Assembly: GCA_046350095.1 (NCBI GenBank)
Contig: JAXMBA010000002.1
Span: 1,364,001 to 1,428,000, forward strand
Reading direction: 5' to 3'
Source: Urbifossiella sp046350095
GTDB lineage: Bacteria > Planctomycetota > Planctomycetia > Gemmatales > Gemmataceae
Length of the DNA: 64,000 nt
Shown here in pieces: positions 50,090-57,535 of the stretch. Position numbers and translations under genes: made by a program. The notes beneath the pieces were generated by a model. The model worked only from the letters and a program-made list of their open reading frames with translations, did no database searches and was not told where the DNA came from. The first letter of the stretch is position 1. Each line of letters starts with the position of its first letter.

Positions 50090-52120
50090 ATGCCCCGTGA
50101 CCCCGACGGCGGCAACGCCGCCCTCGCCGCCACCGCCCACAGTCCGGGCGACGAGCCGCTCCCGGGCTACACCCTCGTCCGCCCGCTCGGCCGCGGCGGG
50201 TTCGGCGAAGTTTGGGCGTGCGTCGCCCCCGGCGGCCTCAAGAAGGCCGTCAAGTTCGTCTCCGGCGGCCTCGACGGCGAGGCCGCCCAGTTCCGGCAGG
50301 AGCTCGAAGCGTTCGAGCGGATCAAGGAGATCCGCCACCCCTTCTTGCTCAGCCTCGAGCGGGTCGAGGTGATCGGCGGCGAGCTCGTGATGGTGATGGA
50401 GCTGGCCGACCAGCAGTTGCAGGACCGGTTCGCCGACTGCCGCGCCGCCGGCCTGCGGGGCATCCCGCGGGCCGAGCTCGTCGGCTACCTCCTGGAGGCG
50501 GCCGAGGCGCTGGACGTGATCTCGGACCGGTTCGGGCTGCAACACCTGGACGTGAAGCCGGCCAACCTGTTCGTCACCGCCGGGCACGTGAAGGTGGGCG
50601 ACTACGGGCTGGTGGCGCAGCTGGGCGGCGGCGCCGAGAGCCGCGGGCTGACGCCGAAGTTCGTGGCCCCCGAGACGCTGCGCGGGTCGATCCACACGCG
50701 GTCGGACCAGTACAGCCTGGCGCTCGTGTACTGCGAGCTGCTGACCGGCGAGTTCCCGTACCCGGCCCGGACGCCGCAGCAGATGATGCTGGCGCACGTG
50801 TCCAGCCAGCCGGACGTGTCGGCGCTGCCGGCGTGCGACCACGGCCCGGTGTGGACGGCGCTGCAGAAGAAGCCGGAGGACCGCTTCCCGTCGTGCCTCG
50901 ACTTCGCCCGCGCGCTGCGCGACGCGGACTACCGGCCCGAGGACGAGCCGCCGGCCGGGCGGGGCGCCGCGGCCCCGCGCTCGGCGCGCGTCATCGACAC
51001 CACCCCGCCGACCGGCGAGCTGACCGGCCGCCACCCGCAGCCGCAGCCGCCCGGGGACGTGGCGCGGCCCGGGGAGCTGACCAAGAACTCTACCTGGAGG
51101 ACGGTGCCGCGGCTGGTGACGCCGGGGATGTCGCCCGGCGGCACGCGGTTCATCACGCCCGGGGCGTCGACCCCCGGCGTCCGAACGGGGCCGCCGGCCA
51201 GCCGGGCGGGGGTGCCGCTGCCGCCGGGCAGCCGGGCGGGAGTGCCGCTGCCGCCGCTGCCGCCGCCCCCCGCGCGCCCGCCCGCCGCGCCGGCCCCGGA
51301 AGACCTGCCGGTGGCGGAACCGGAGAACCGGGTCCGCGTGAACCCGATCAAGTCGGTCATCCCGGCCGGACTGCTGCGCGGCGAGGCGCTGCCGCGGGCG
51401 GAGTTGTCGGGCACCGACTTCGCCCACGCCGTGGTCCGGGCCGCGGCCGGCGAGGGCCGGGTGCCGCAACTGCCCGGCGACCTCGGCCGCACCGCCGACG
51501 GGGCGTGGGTGTGCCGGTTCCCGTCCACCGTCCCCCCGCAGGTGGTGCCGCTGAAGCTCAGCGTCCTCCAGAAGACGTGGGCGGTGACGGTCGAGCAGCC
51601 GGAGCCGGGGCTGGTGGTCCTCCGCCGCACGGCCGCGGGCGGCGGGTGGTTCGCGAAGAAGAAGACGGGGTTCGCGGTCGAGGTGCAGCTGCCGAAGCCC
51701 GGGAAGTCGGTCGGCGAGGCGGCCGTCACCGGCTACCTGACCGGCGAGCCGGACCGGCAGTTCGTTCAGGTCGCCAGCGACGTGATCCCCCGGCTGGTGG
51801 CCGACATCCGCCGGGAGCTCGGGAACGTCGAGGACCGCCGCAAGCACCCGCGGGTGGCGACGACCATGCCGGTGACGGTCCACCCGCTCCACTCCGACGG
51901 CACGGCCGACGCGGCGGTCCGCGGGGCGTGCTCGGACGTGTCCGTCGGCGGGCTGGCGTTCTCGGCGCGCGAGCCGATCGCCACGAAGTACGCGTACCTG
52001 GAGTTCGACGCCGTCCCGGAGGCGGCCGGGCTGGCGGTGCTGGTGCGGGTGGTGCGGTCGGTGTCGCCCCTCGGCGCCCGCGACGCCGTGTACGGCGTGC
52101 AGTACCGCACCGACCTCTGA
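50090..52120 (+). CDS. Serine/threonine protein kinase fused to a C-terminal PilZ domain
   Basis: The 676-residue protein has a eukaryotic-type kinase domain (about 25-290). The Gly loop is GRGGFGEVW (about 33-41), the catalytic Lys is in KKAVKFV, the catalytic loop is LQHLDVKPANLFV (Asp present, HRD Arg replaced by Leu) and the metal loop is VGDYGLV. A Pro/Gly-rich linker (about 290-420) and an unassigned region follow. Residues about 583-676 form a PilZ domain with RRKHPR and SDVSVGGLAF, both c-di-GMP-binding motifs. Activity may therefore respond to c-di-GMP, an inference. No membrane segment is seen. It sits upstream of gluQ. Confidence 0.85.
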   Translation: MPRDPDGGNAALAATAHSPGDEPLPGYTLVRPLGRGGFGEVWACVAPGGLKKAVKFVSGGLDGEAAQFRQELEAFERIKEIRHPFLLSLERVEVIGGELVMVMELADQQLQDRFADCRAAGLRGIPRAELVGYLLEAAEALDVISDRFGLQHLDVKPANLFVTAGHVKVGDYGLVAQLGGGAESRGLTPKFVAPETLRGSIHTRSDQYSLALVYCELLTGEFPYPARTPQQMMLAHVSSQPDVSALPACDHGPVWTALQKKPEDRFPSCLDFARALRDADYRPEDEPPAGRGAAAPRSARVIDTTPPTGELTGRHPQPQPPGDVARPGELTKNSTWRTVPRLVTPGMSPGGTRFITPGASTPGVRTGPPASRAGVPLPPGSRAGVPLPPLPPPPARPPAAPAPEDLPVAEPENRVRVNPIKSVIPAGLLRGEALPRAELSGTDFAHAVVRAAAGEGRVPQLPGDLGRTADGAWVCRFPSTVPPQVVPLKLSVLQKTWAVTVEQPEPGLVVLRRTAAGGGWFAKKKTGFAVEVQLPKPGKSVGEAAVTGYLTGEPDRQFVQVASDVIPRLVADIRRELGNVEDRRKHPRVATTMPVTVHPLHSDGTADAAVRGACSDVSVGGLAFSAREPIATKYAYLEFDAVPEAAGLAVLVRVVRSVSPLGARDAVYGVQYRTDL

Positions 52121-52137
52121 CCCGCCGCGGCGGCGGG

Positions 52138-52231
52138 AATGTCCAAGGACCAATGACCCGCCAATGACCAAGTAAGATGGCGGACACGGTTCCGTCCCTG
52201 GTCATTGGTGGGTCATTGGTCCTTGGTCATT
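52138..52231. repeat. Inverted repeat of CCAATGACC words, overlapping the start of gluQ
   Basis: Arms at 52138-52170 and 52199-52231 (33 bp) match with two mismatches and are made of repeats of AGGACCAATGACCC. The likely gluQ start codon lies in the loop and the right arm is read as its first codons. An almost identical element is at 57091-57195. Confidence 0.92.
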
Positions 52232-53157
52232 CACAAGGAAGGTTGGCCCCGTCGCCGACGGGCGCCCAGCACCTCGGGAACGCCCGCACGTACCTCGCCG
52301 CGTGGCTGAGCGCCCGCGCCGCCGGTGGTCGGGTTCTCCTCCGCGTCGAGGACATCGACTCGCCGCGCGTGAAGCCCGGCGCCGCCGAGCAGGCGCAGGA
52401 CGACCTCCGCTGGCTCGGCCTCGACTGGGACGGTGAACCCGTCGTGCAGACGCGCCGGCTGCCGCTGTACGAGGCGGCGCTCGACCGGCTGAAGCGGCAG
52501 AACCTCGTCTACCCCTGCACCTGCACCCGCTCCGACGTGGCCGCCGCGGCCAGCGCACCGCACGCCGAACACGAGCCGCCCACCTACCCGGGAACGTGCG
52601 CCGGCCGCACCCCCGCCGACGCCGCGGGGCTGGCGGTGCCGTTCGCGTGGCGGTTCCGCGTCGCCGACTCGCCCGCGTTCGACGACCTGTACCGCGGGCA
52701 CACCAAGGTGGATTTGCGCGCCGCGGGCGGCGACTTCGTGGTGTGGAAGGCGGCGGGCACGCCGGCGTACCAGCTCGCGGTCGTGACTGACGACGCCGAC
52801 GGGGGCGTGACCGAGGTGGTGCGCGGGGACGATCTGGTTCCCTCGACGCCGCGGCAGTTGCTGCTGTACCGGGCGCTGGGGTGGGCCGCGCCGGCGTTCG
52901 CCCACCTGCCGCTGGTGGTCGGCCCCGACGGCCGCCGGCTGGCGAAGCGGCACGGCGACACGCGCCTGTCGGCGCTGCGCGCCGCGGGCGTGGCGCCCGC
53001 GGCGGTGGTGGGGCTACTGGCGTGGTCGTGCGGGTGGCTGCCCGAGGTGCGGCCGGCGACGCCGCGGGAGTTGCTATCGCGCTTCCGGCTCGGGGCGATC
53101 CCGCCGGCGCCGTTCGTGCTGACGCCGGAGCTGCTGCGCGGGATCGGGTACGGGTGA
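52177..53157 (+). CDS. gluQ: Glutamyl-Q tRNA(Asp) synthetase
   Basis: The 326-residue class I synthetase fragment-like enzyme would activate glutamate and attach it to queuosine in tRNA-Asp. It has the GluRS catalytic core: GRLAPSPTGAQHLGNARTYL (the HIGH-like HLGN), RVEDIDSPRVKPGA, GLDWDGEPVVQTRRLPLY, the Cys-rich YPCTCTRSD plus TYPGTCAGR zinc-binding pattern, and LAKRHGDTRL in place of KMSKS. The anticodon-binding half of GluRS is absent, as expected. The only in-frame ATG lies inside an inverted repeat, so about 18 N-terminal residues come from repeat sequence, which is odd. It ends 3 bases before the convergent cdd gene. Confidence 0.88.
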   Translation: MADTVPSLVIGGSLVLGHSQGRLAPSPTGAQHLGNARTYLAAWLSARAAGGRVLLRVEDIDSPRVKPGAAEQAQDDLRWLGLDWDGEPVVQTRRLPLYEAALDRLKRQNLVYPCTCTRSDVAAAASAPHAEHEPPTYPGTCAGRTPADAAGLAVPFAWRFRVADSPAFDDLYRGHTKVDLRAAGGDFVVWKAAGTPAYQLAVVTDDADGGVTEVVRGDDLVPSTPRQLLLYRALGWAAPAFAHLPLVVGPDGRRLAKRHGDTRLSALRAAGVAPAAVVGLLAWSCGWLPEVRPATPRELLSRFRLGAIPPAPFVLTPELLRGIGYG

Positions 53158-53160
53158 TCC

Positions 53161-53556
53161 CTACCCCCCCAGCTGCGCCGCGTCGAACGCCGCCGGCAGC
53201 AGCTCGCGCACGGTGAACTTCACCACGTCGCCCTTGAGGTTCGCCAGCAGCACCACGGCGTCCGGGGCGAACTCCCACAGCAACTGCCGGCACGCCCCGC
53301 ACGGCGGCGTCGGGGCGTCGGTGTCGGTCACGACCGCGACCTTCACGAACCGCAGCCGCCCCTCCGACACGCCCTTGAAGATCGCCGTCCGCTCGGCGCA
53401 CATGGTCAGGCCGTAGCTGGCGCTCTCGACGTTGCACCCCATCACGATGTCGCCGTCGGCGGTTTCGAGCGCGGCGCCGACCTGGAACTTCGAGTACGGC
53501 GCGAACGCCCGGCTGCGGGCGATGGCGGCGGCGGCGACGAGCGGGTCGGCGGTCAC
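53161..53556 (-). CDS. cdd: Cytidine deaminase
   Basis: The 131-residue homotetrameric-type enzyme has all zinc and catalytic residues: the substrate/zinc segment CNVESASYGLTMCAERTAIF (with C-A-E, about residues 45-65) and PCGACRQLLWEF (about 85-96). APYSKFQVGAAL near residue 20 is typical. It deaminates cytidine and deoxycytidine for pyrimidine salvage. GTG 53556 with GCGAGG upstream was chosen over a longer frame. It lies just downstream of a CACAGAG-type inverted repeat and is preceded by the amidohydrolase gene on the same strand. Confidence 0.92.
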   Translation of the reverse strand: MTADPLVAAAAIARSRAFAPYSKFQVGAALETADGDIVMGCNVESASYGLTMCAERTAIFKGVSEGRLRFVKVAVVTDTDAPTPPCGACRQLLWEFAPDAVVLLANLKGDVVKFTVRELLPAAFDAAQLGG

Positions 53557-53589
53557 GGGTGCCTCGCGGGGGTAGAGGGGCAGAAGAAG

Positions 53590-53719
53590 ATTAACCACAG
53601 AGTCACAGAGGGCACAGAGGGAAGACATGAAGCCGAGCCGGAACAGAGTCTGAAATCAATTCCTGTTCTCCCTCGGTCTTCTGTCTTCCCTCTGTGCCCT
53701 CTGTGACTCTGTGGTTAAT
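53590..53719. repeat. Perfect 37-bp inverted repeat with CACAGAG words
   Basis: Arms at 53590-53626 and 53683-53719 are perfectly complementary. They contain three tandem-like words (CACAGAGT, CACAGAGGG, CACAGAGGG). Inner segments CCGAG...GAACAG and CTGTTC...CTCGG extend the stem. It fills the gap between the amidohydrolase stop (7 bases away) and the cytidine deaminase start. The outermost TTAACCACAG looks like, but is not, a DnaA box. Confidence 0.95.
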
Positions 53720-53725
53720 CCCGCT

Positions 53726-56422
53726 TTACCAACCCTCCAGGCAGCACCCCGCCCCCGGGCCGCCGCCGAGCAAGGGCAGGATGCGGCGCTCGAACGGCAG
53801 CGCCACGTACTCCGCCCGGCTGTACGCCACCCGGCCGCCGACCACCGTGTGCGTCACGTGCGTGGCGTGCTCGAACGGGTCGCCGTCGTACAGCACCAGG
53901 TCCGCCGCCTTCCCCACCTCGATCGTGCCGAACCGGTCCGCGATCCCCAGCAGCTTCGCCGGCTCCACCGTGATCGCCTTCAGCGCGCGGTCGTGGCCGA
54001 GCCCGTTCGCCGCCGCCATCGCCGCCTCGAAGCGCAACACGCGCACCTTCGGCACGTACCCCTCGAAGCCGGTACACAGGCTGATCGGGATGCCCGCGTC
54101 GGCCAGCAGCGCCGCGGTGCCGACGTAGGCGTGCATCGTCTCCAGGCTCGCCGCCGCCCGCTGCATCGTCGGGTGAACGACGACCGGGATGCCCGCCTTC
54201 TTCAACTCGGGGACGAGCCGGTACGCCTCGGTGCCGAGCGCCAGCACCGGCTTCAACTTGAACTCGTCGGCGAGGCGCAGCGCGGTGGCGATGTCGTCGG
54301 CCCGGTGGGCCGCGAAGAAGACCGGCACCTTGCCGTTCAGCGCCGGCAGCAGCCCCTCGTGCTTCGCGTTCTGCGGCGTTTTGGCGTCGGCGGCGCGCTT
54401 CGCGCCGTACGCCTTCGCGTCGGCGAAGGCGCGGCGTACGAGCGCGGCGACGGCCATCCGCGTGCCCGGCCCCTTCCCCTTGGCGGCCTTCGGTTCCTCG
54501 CCCAGGTTCACGATCAGGGCACCGACCGGCACCAGCGCCGCGCCCTCGGCCGTCATACCGTCGCTGCGGAACACGCCAGCGCGCCCGGCGATCGGGTTCA
54601 CGCGGCCGGGCGTGGAATGGACGATCGTGGTGCCCTGCGCCCGCAGGAAGTCGAGCAGCGGCTCCTTGGCGTTGAACCCGTCGAGCGCCCGCAGGTCGCT
54701 CTGGTTCGGGTCGGACGGCTCGTCCTGGTCCTGGTCCTGCGGCAGGTTGTACGCGCCACTGAGGCCGGCCGTGGTGAACGGGTCGATCAGGCCCGGCGTC
54801 ACCTCCGCGGCCTTGATGAGCGTGAAGTCGATGGGGATGCGCAGCTCGCCGGCCTTGAGAACCGCGGTAACTTTGCCGTCCTCGACCAGCACCGCGCCGC
54901 GTTCGATCGCCGGGCCGGCGGCGGTGTGGATACGGCCGGCGACGATCGCCACCTTCTTCGGGTTCGACGGGCCAGGGAGCGACACGCCCGGGACGGGCGG
55001 CGGCGCCTTCGGGGCCGCGGTCGGCGGGAACGGCGCCGGCAGCTCCTTCGCCGCGTCCGGCAGCGCGAACCCGCCGGCCTGATACACCCAGTCGGCCTTG
55101 GTGCGGCGGTCGAAGCGCTTGCGGCCGTCGATGTGCGTCTCCAGCACCTGCGTGTACGTCGAGAACGGCGGGCCGCTCAGCACCACGAAGTCGGCGTCCT
55201 TCCCCTTCTCCAGCGAGCCGAGGCGGTGGTCGAGGTGCAGCAGCTTCGCCGCGTTCGACGTGAGCGCCCGCAGCGCGTCCATCTCGGGGAGCCCGCCGCG
55301 GAGCGCGATCGCGCCGGTGCGCAGGTAGAACCGCGACTCGGTGATGCTGTCGTCGGTGTTGATCGTCACCGTCACACCGGCCTTCGCCAGCACCGCGGCG
55401 TTCTCCTCCAGTAGGCCGATCGTCTCGGGCTTGCCGCCGGGGCTGTCGATGAGCGTCAGCGACACCGGGATGCGCTTCTTCGCCAGGACGTCGGCGACGC
55501 GGTAGCCCTCGGTCGCGTGTTGCAGCACGAGCTCGAAGCCGAACTCCTCGCTGATCCGCACCGCGGTCATCAGGTCGTCGGCCCGGTGGCAGTGGAAGTG
55601 AACCGTGCGCTTCTTCTCCAGCACTTCCACGATGGGTTCGAGGTCGAGGTTCGGCTCGACCTTCTCGCCGGCGTCGCGCTTCGCCTTGTACTCGCGGGCC
55701 TTCACGAACTGCTCGCGCTGCAGCGCCGCCACCTTCATCCGCGTGAACGGCGCCTGGCTGCGGGTGCGGCCGTACCCCTTCGGGTTCTCGCCGTTCGCCA
55801 TCTTCAGCCCGCCGAGGATGATCGTGCCGTCGGGGAGCCGGCCCAGAATCACCATCTGCTCGACGGTGCGGCCGCGGAGCTTCACGTACAGCGTCTGGCC
55901 GCCGATGACGTTGCCGGAGCCGGGCATGATGTTGGCAGTGGTGACGCCGCCGGCGACGGCCATGCGAATACCGGGATCGTCGGGGTTGATCGAGTCGAGG
56001 GCGCGGACGCCGGGCTGCACGGGGCCGCTCATCTCGTTGCCGTCGGCGTTGGCGCCGACGCCGGGCCGGCCGAACAGGCCGATGTGCGAGTGCGTGTCCA
56101 CGAGCCCGGGGATGACGACGGCGCCGCCCAGGTCGCGCACCTCGGGGTCGGCGGGCTGGGCGGGCGCGTCGGCGGCGGGGCCGGCGAACAGCACCTTGCC
56201 GTCCTTCACGATCAGCACGGCGTTCGGGACCGGCGCGTCGGCGCCGGCCGCGGCGGTGTACAGGGTGAGGTTGCGGTACACGACCGTCGCCGTCGGCGGC
56301 GGCTCGGCGGGCGGCGCCTCGCGCGGCGGGGCCGGCTGCACGGCGCGGCCGGGGGCGGGGACGAGCGCGACGGCGAGTGCGACGGCGGCGAGGCCCGTGG
56401 AGGGTAGAAGGCGAAGTATCAT
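53726..56422 (-). CDS. Tandem amidohydrolase fusion; second half likely inactive
   Basis: The 898-residue exported protein (signal peptide LLPSTGLAAVALAVALVPAP) contains two consecutive amidohydrolase domains. The first (about 45-470) is complete: VDTHSHIGLF (HxH), HFHCHRADDL, LVLQHATEGYRVADVL and INTDDSITESRFYL. The second (about 510-890) repeats the same order but lacks ligands: the HxH position reads LIDPFTTAGLSG, the later His reads LALGTEAYRLV and the Asp region reads LCTGFEGYVPKV. So the first half probably hydrolyses a cyclic amide or peptide-like substrate, and the second is structural or regulatory. An inverted repeat lies 21 bases upstream of the start. Confidence 0.85.
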   Translation of the reverse strand: MILRLLPSTGLAAVALAVALVPAPGRAVQPAPPREAPPAEPPPTATVVYRNLTLYTAAAGADAPVPNAVLIVKDGKVLFAGPAADAPAQPADPEVRDLGGAVVIPGLVDTHSHIGLFGRPGVGANADGNEMSGPVQPGVRALDSINPDDPGIRMAVAGGVTTANIMPGSGNVIGGQTLYVKLRGRTVEQMVILGRLPDGTIILGGLKMANGENPKGYGRTRSQAPFTRMKVAALQREQFVKAREYKAKRDAGEKVEPNLDLEPIVEVLEKKRTVHFHCHRADDLMTAVRISEEFGFELVLQHATEGYRVADVLAKKRIPVSLTLIDSPGGKPETIGLLEENAAVLAKAGVTVTINTDDSITESRFYLRTGAIALRGGLPEMDALRALTSNAAKLLHLDHRLGSLEKGKDADFVVLSGPPFSTYTQVLETHIDGRKRFDRRTKADWVYQAGGFALPDAAKELPAPFPPTAAPKAPPPVPGVSLPGPSNPKKVAIVAGRIHTAAGPAIERGAVLVEDGKVTAVLKAGELRIPIDFTLIKAAEVTPGLIDPFTTAGLSGAYNLPQDQDQDEPSDPNQSDLRALDGFNAKEPLLDFLRAQGTTIVHSTPGRVNPIAGRAGVFRSDGMTAEGAALVPVGALIVNLGEEPKAAKGKGPGTRMAVAALVRRAFADAKAYGAKRAADAKTPQNAKHEGLLPALNGKVPVFFAAHRADDIATALRLADEFKLKPVLALGTEAYRLVPELKKAGIPVVVHPTMQRAAASLETMHAYVGTAALLADAGIPISLCTGFEGYVPKVRVLRFEAAMAAANGLGHDRALKAITVEPAKLLGIADRFGTIEVGKAADLVLYDGDPFEHATHVTHTVVGGRVAYSRAEYVALPFERRILPLLGGGPGAGCCLEGW

Positions 56423-56442
56423 CGTGCCGCTTTCTCGTGCCA

Positions 56443-56533
56443 CGTGAAGGGGCGAAGGGGTGAAGGGGTGAAGGGGTGACGATCGGGTGGTTTTCCTCAC
56501 CCCTTCACCCCTACACCCCTTCACCCCTTCACG
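56443..56533. repeat. Inverted repeat with four GGGGTGAA words upstream of the amidohydrolase gene
   Basis: Arms at 56443-56479 and 56497-56533 (37 bp) are complementary with few mismatches. Each is four near-tandem copies of AGGGGTGA. The 17-base loop contains ATCGGGTGGTTTTCC. It lies in the divergent gap between the amidohydrolase and the ACT-domain gene. Confidence 0.92.
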
Positions 56534-56644
56534 CGGCACCGGCCGCGTCCCCCCGATTCCGAAAACGTACCCGTTTCCAACCCCCGCCGCCAGGGGTATC
56601 ATCCCGTGATGGGGCCGCGTCCGGCCCGCCGAGGAGTGCCTCCG

Positions 56645-57076
56645 ATGAGCTTCAAGATGCAGCGTGTCCACATCTTCCACGGGGAAGTGGACGACAAGCC
56701 GGGCGGGATTTCGGGCAAGCTCAAGACGCTGGCCGAGAGCGGGGCGCACCTGGAGTACGTGTACAGCCAGCGGTCGGCGACCAAGCCCGGGACGGGCGAC
56801 CTGTACGTCGCCCCGATCCAGGGGCAGGCCCAGCTCGCCGCCGCCAAGAAGGCCGACCTGCACGAGGTGCCGGAGCCGATCGTGATGCGCGTCGAGGGCG
56901 ACGACAAGGCCGGCCTGAGCGGCCGCCTCACCCTGGCGTGGGAGCTGGCCGGCATCAACCTGCACGGGCTGGTGCTGTCGGTCATCAGCGGCAAGTTCGT
57001 CGGCTACGCCACGTTCGACACCGTCGCCGACGCCAACAAGGCCGCCACGATTCTCGCGGAGCTGGGGACGGCTTGA
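56645..57076 (+). CDS. ACT-domain-like protein
   Basis: The 143-residue protein seems to hold two ACT-like ferredoxin folds. The first contains VHIFHGEVDDKPGGISGKLK and LAESGAHLEYVYSQRSA; the second IVMRVEGDDKAGLSGRLTLA and WELAGINLHGLVLSVISGKF. D.pG...., then L.e.G.ni.. is the ACT signature. Such small proteins bind amino acids or other ligands and often regulate partner enzymes. No partner is identified. ATG 56645 was chosen because upstream codons have no support. A CCAATGACC-type inverted repeat follows 14 bases after the stop. Confidence 0.8.
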   Translation: MSFKMQRVHIFHGEVDDKPGGISGKLKTLAESGAHLEYVYSQRSATKPGTGDLYVAPIQGQAQLAAAKKADLHEVPEPIVMRVEGDDKAGLSGRLTLAWELAGINLHGLVLSVISGKFVGYATFDTVADANKAATILAELGTA

Positions 57077-57090
57077 GGCCCGCGGCCCGG

Positions 57091-57195
57091 AATGACCAAG
57101 GACCAATGACCCACCAAGGACCAACGGAAAGACCCGAGCCGCGAACCCGCGGCCGCCTTCCAGGGTCATTGGTGGGTCATTGGTCCTTGGTCATT
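57091..57195. repeat. Inverted repeat of CCAATGACC words, second copy
   Basis: Arms at 57091-57123 and 57163-57195 (33 bp) are complementary with few mismatches. Their sequence is nearly identical to that of the element at 52138-52231, while the loops are unrelated. It lies between the ACT-domain gene and a small basic protein gene. Confidence 0.92.
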
Positions 57196-57216
57196 TCCCC
57201 CCGACGGGGTGCCGTC

Positions 57217-57414
57217 ATGGCGTCGGACAAGCAGAAGCGGAAGGCCGCGAAGAAGGGGCCGGTGCCGGGCAAGCCGTTCGTCCACCCGGACGGCGACCGC
57301 CGCCGCCGCGGCGGGCCGAACGCCGACCAGGCGGTCCGCGACAAGCACGCCCGCCAGGCGTTCGCCGGCGGGGTGCCGGAGGAGCTGCCGCCGCCGAAGA
57401 ACGACACCGAGTGA
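57217..57414 (+). CDS. Small basic protein, unknown function
   Basis: The 65-residue protein is rich in Lys, Arg, Pro and Gly (DKQKRKAAKKGPVPGKPFVH and DRRRRGGPNADQAV). It has no hydrophobic core long enough for a membrane helix and is probably disordered or nucleic-acid-binding. No family is recognised. ATG 57217 lies 21 bases after the preceding inverted repeat, and the stop codon abuts the next repeat (57415-57520). Confidence 0.55.
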   Translation: MASDKQKRKAAKKGPVPGKPFVHPDGDRRRRGGPNADQAVRDKHARQAFAGGVPEELPPPKNDTE

Positions 57415-57520
57415 TGGCCGCGAAAAGGCGCAAAAGCACAATAAAGCCGAGACCAAAGTCAGGCTCTAACCCTGACTTTGGTCTCGGCTTTATTGTGCTT
57501 TTTGCGCCTTTTCGCGGCCA
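57415..57520. repeat. Inverted repeat of about 49 bp arms between convergent genes
   Basis: Arms at 57415-57463 and 57471-57520 are complementary apart from one missing A. They contain the words CGCGAAAAGGCGC and AGCACAATAAAGCCGAGACC. The loop is only seven bases, so a very stable hairpin is expected. It begins directly after the stop codon of the small basic protein and ends 15 bases before the dnaA stop, making it a possible bidirectional transcription barrier. Confidence 0.95.
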
Positions 57521-57535
57521 ATCCTCTTCACACCC

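Noticed and set aside
53590..53600. TTAACCACA looks like a DnaA box (TTATCCACA with one mismatch)
   Set aside because: It is the end of a CACAGAG-type palindrome 4 kb from dnaA, and no further boxes cluster nearby.
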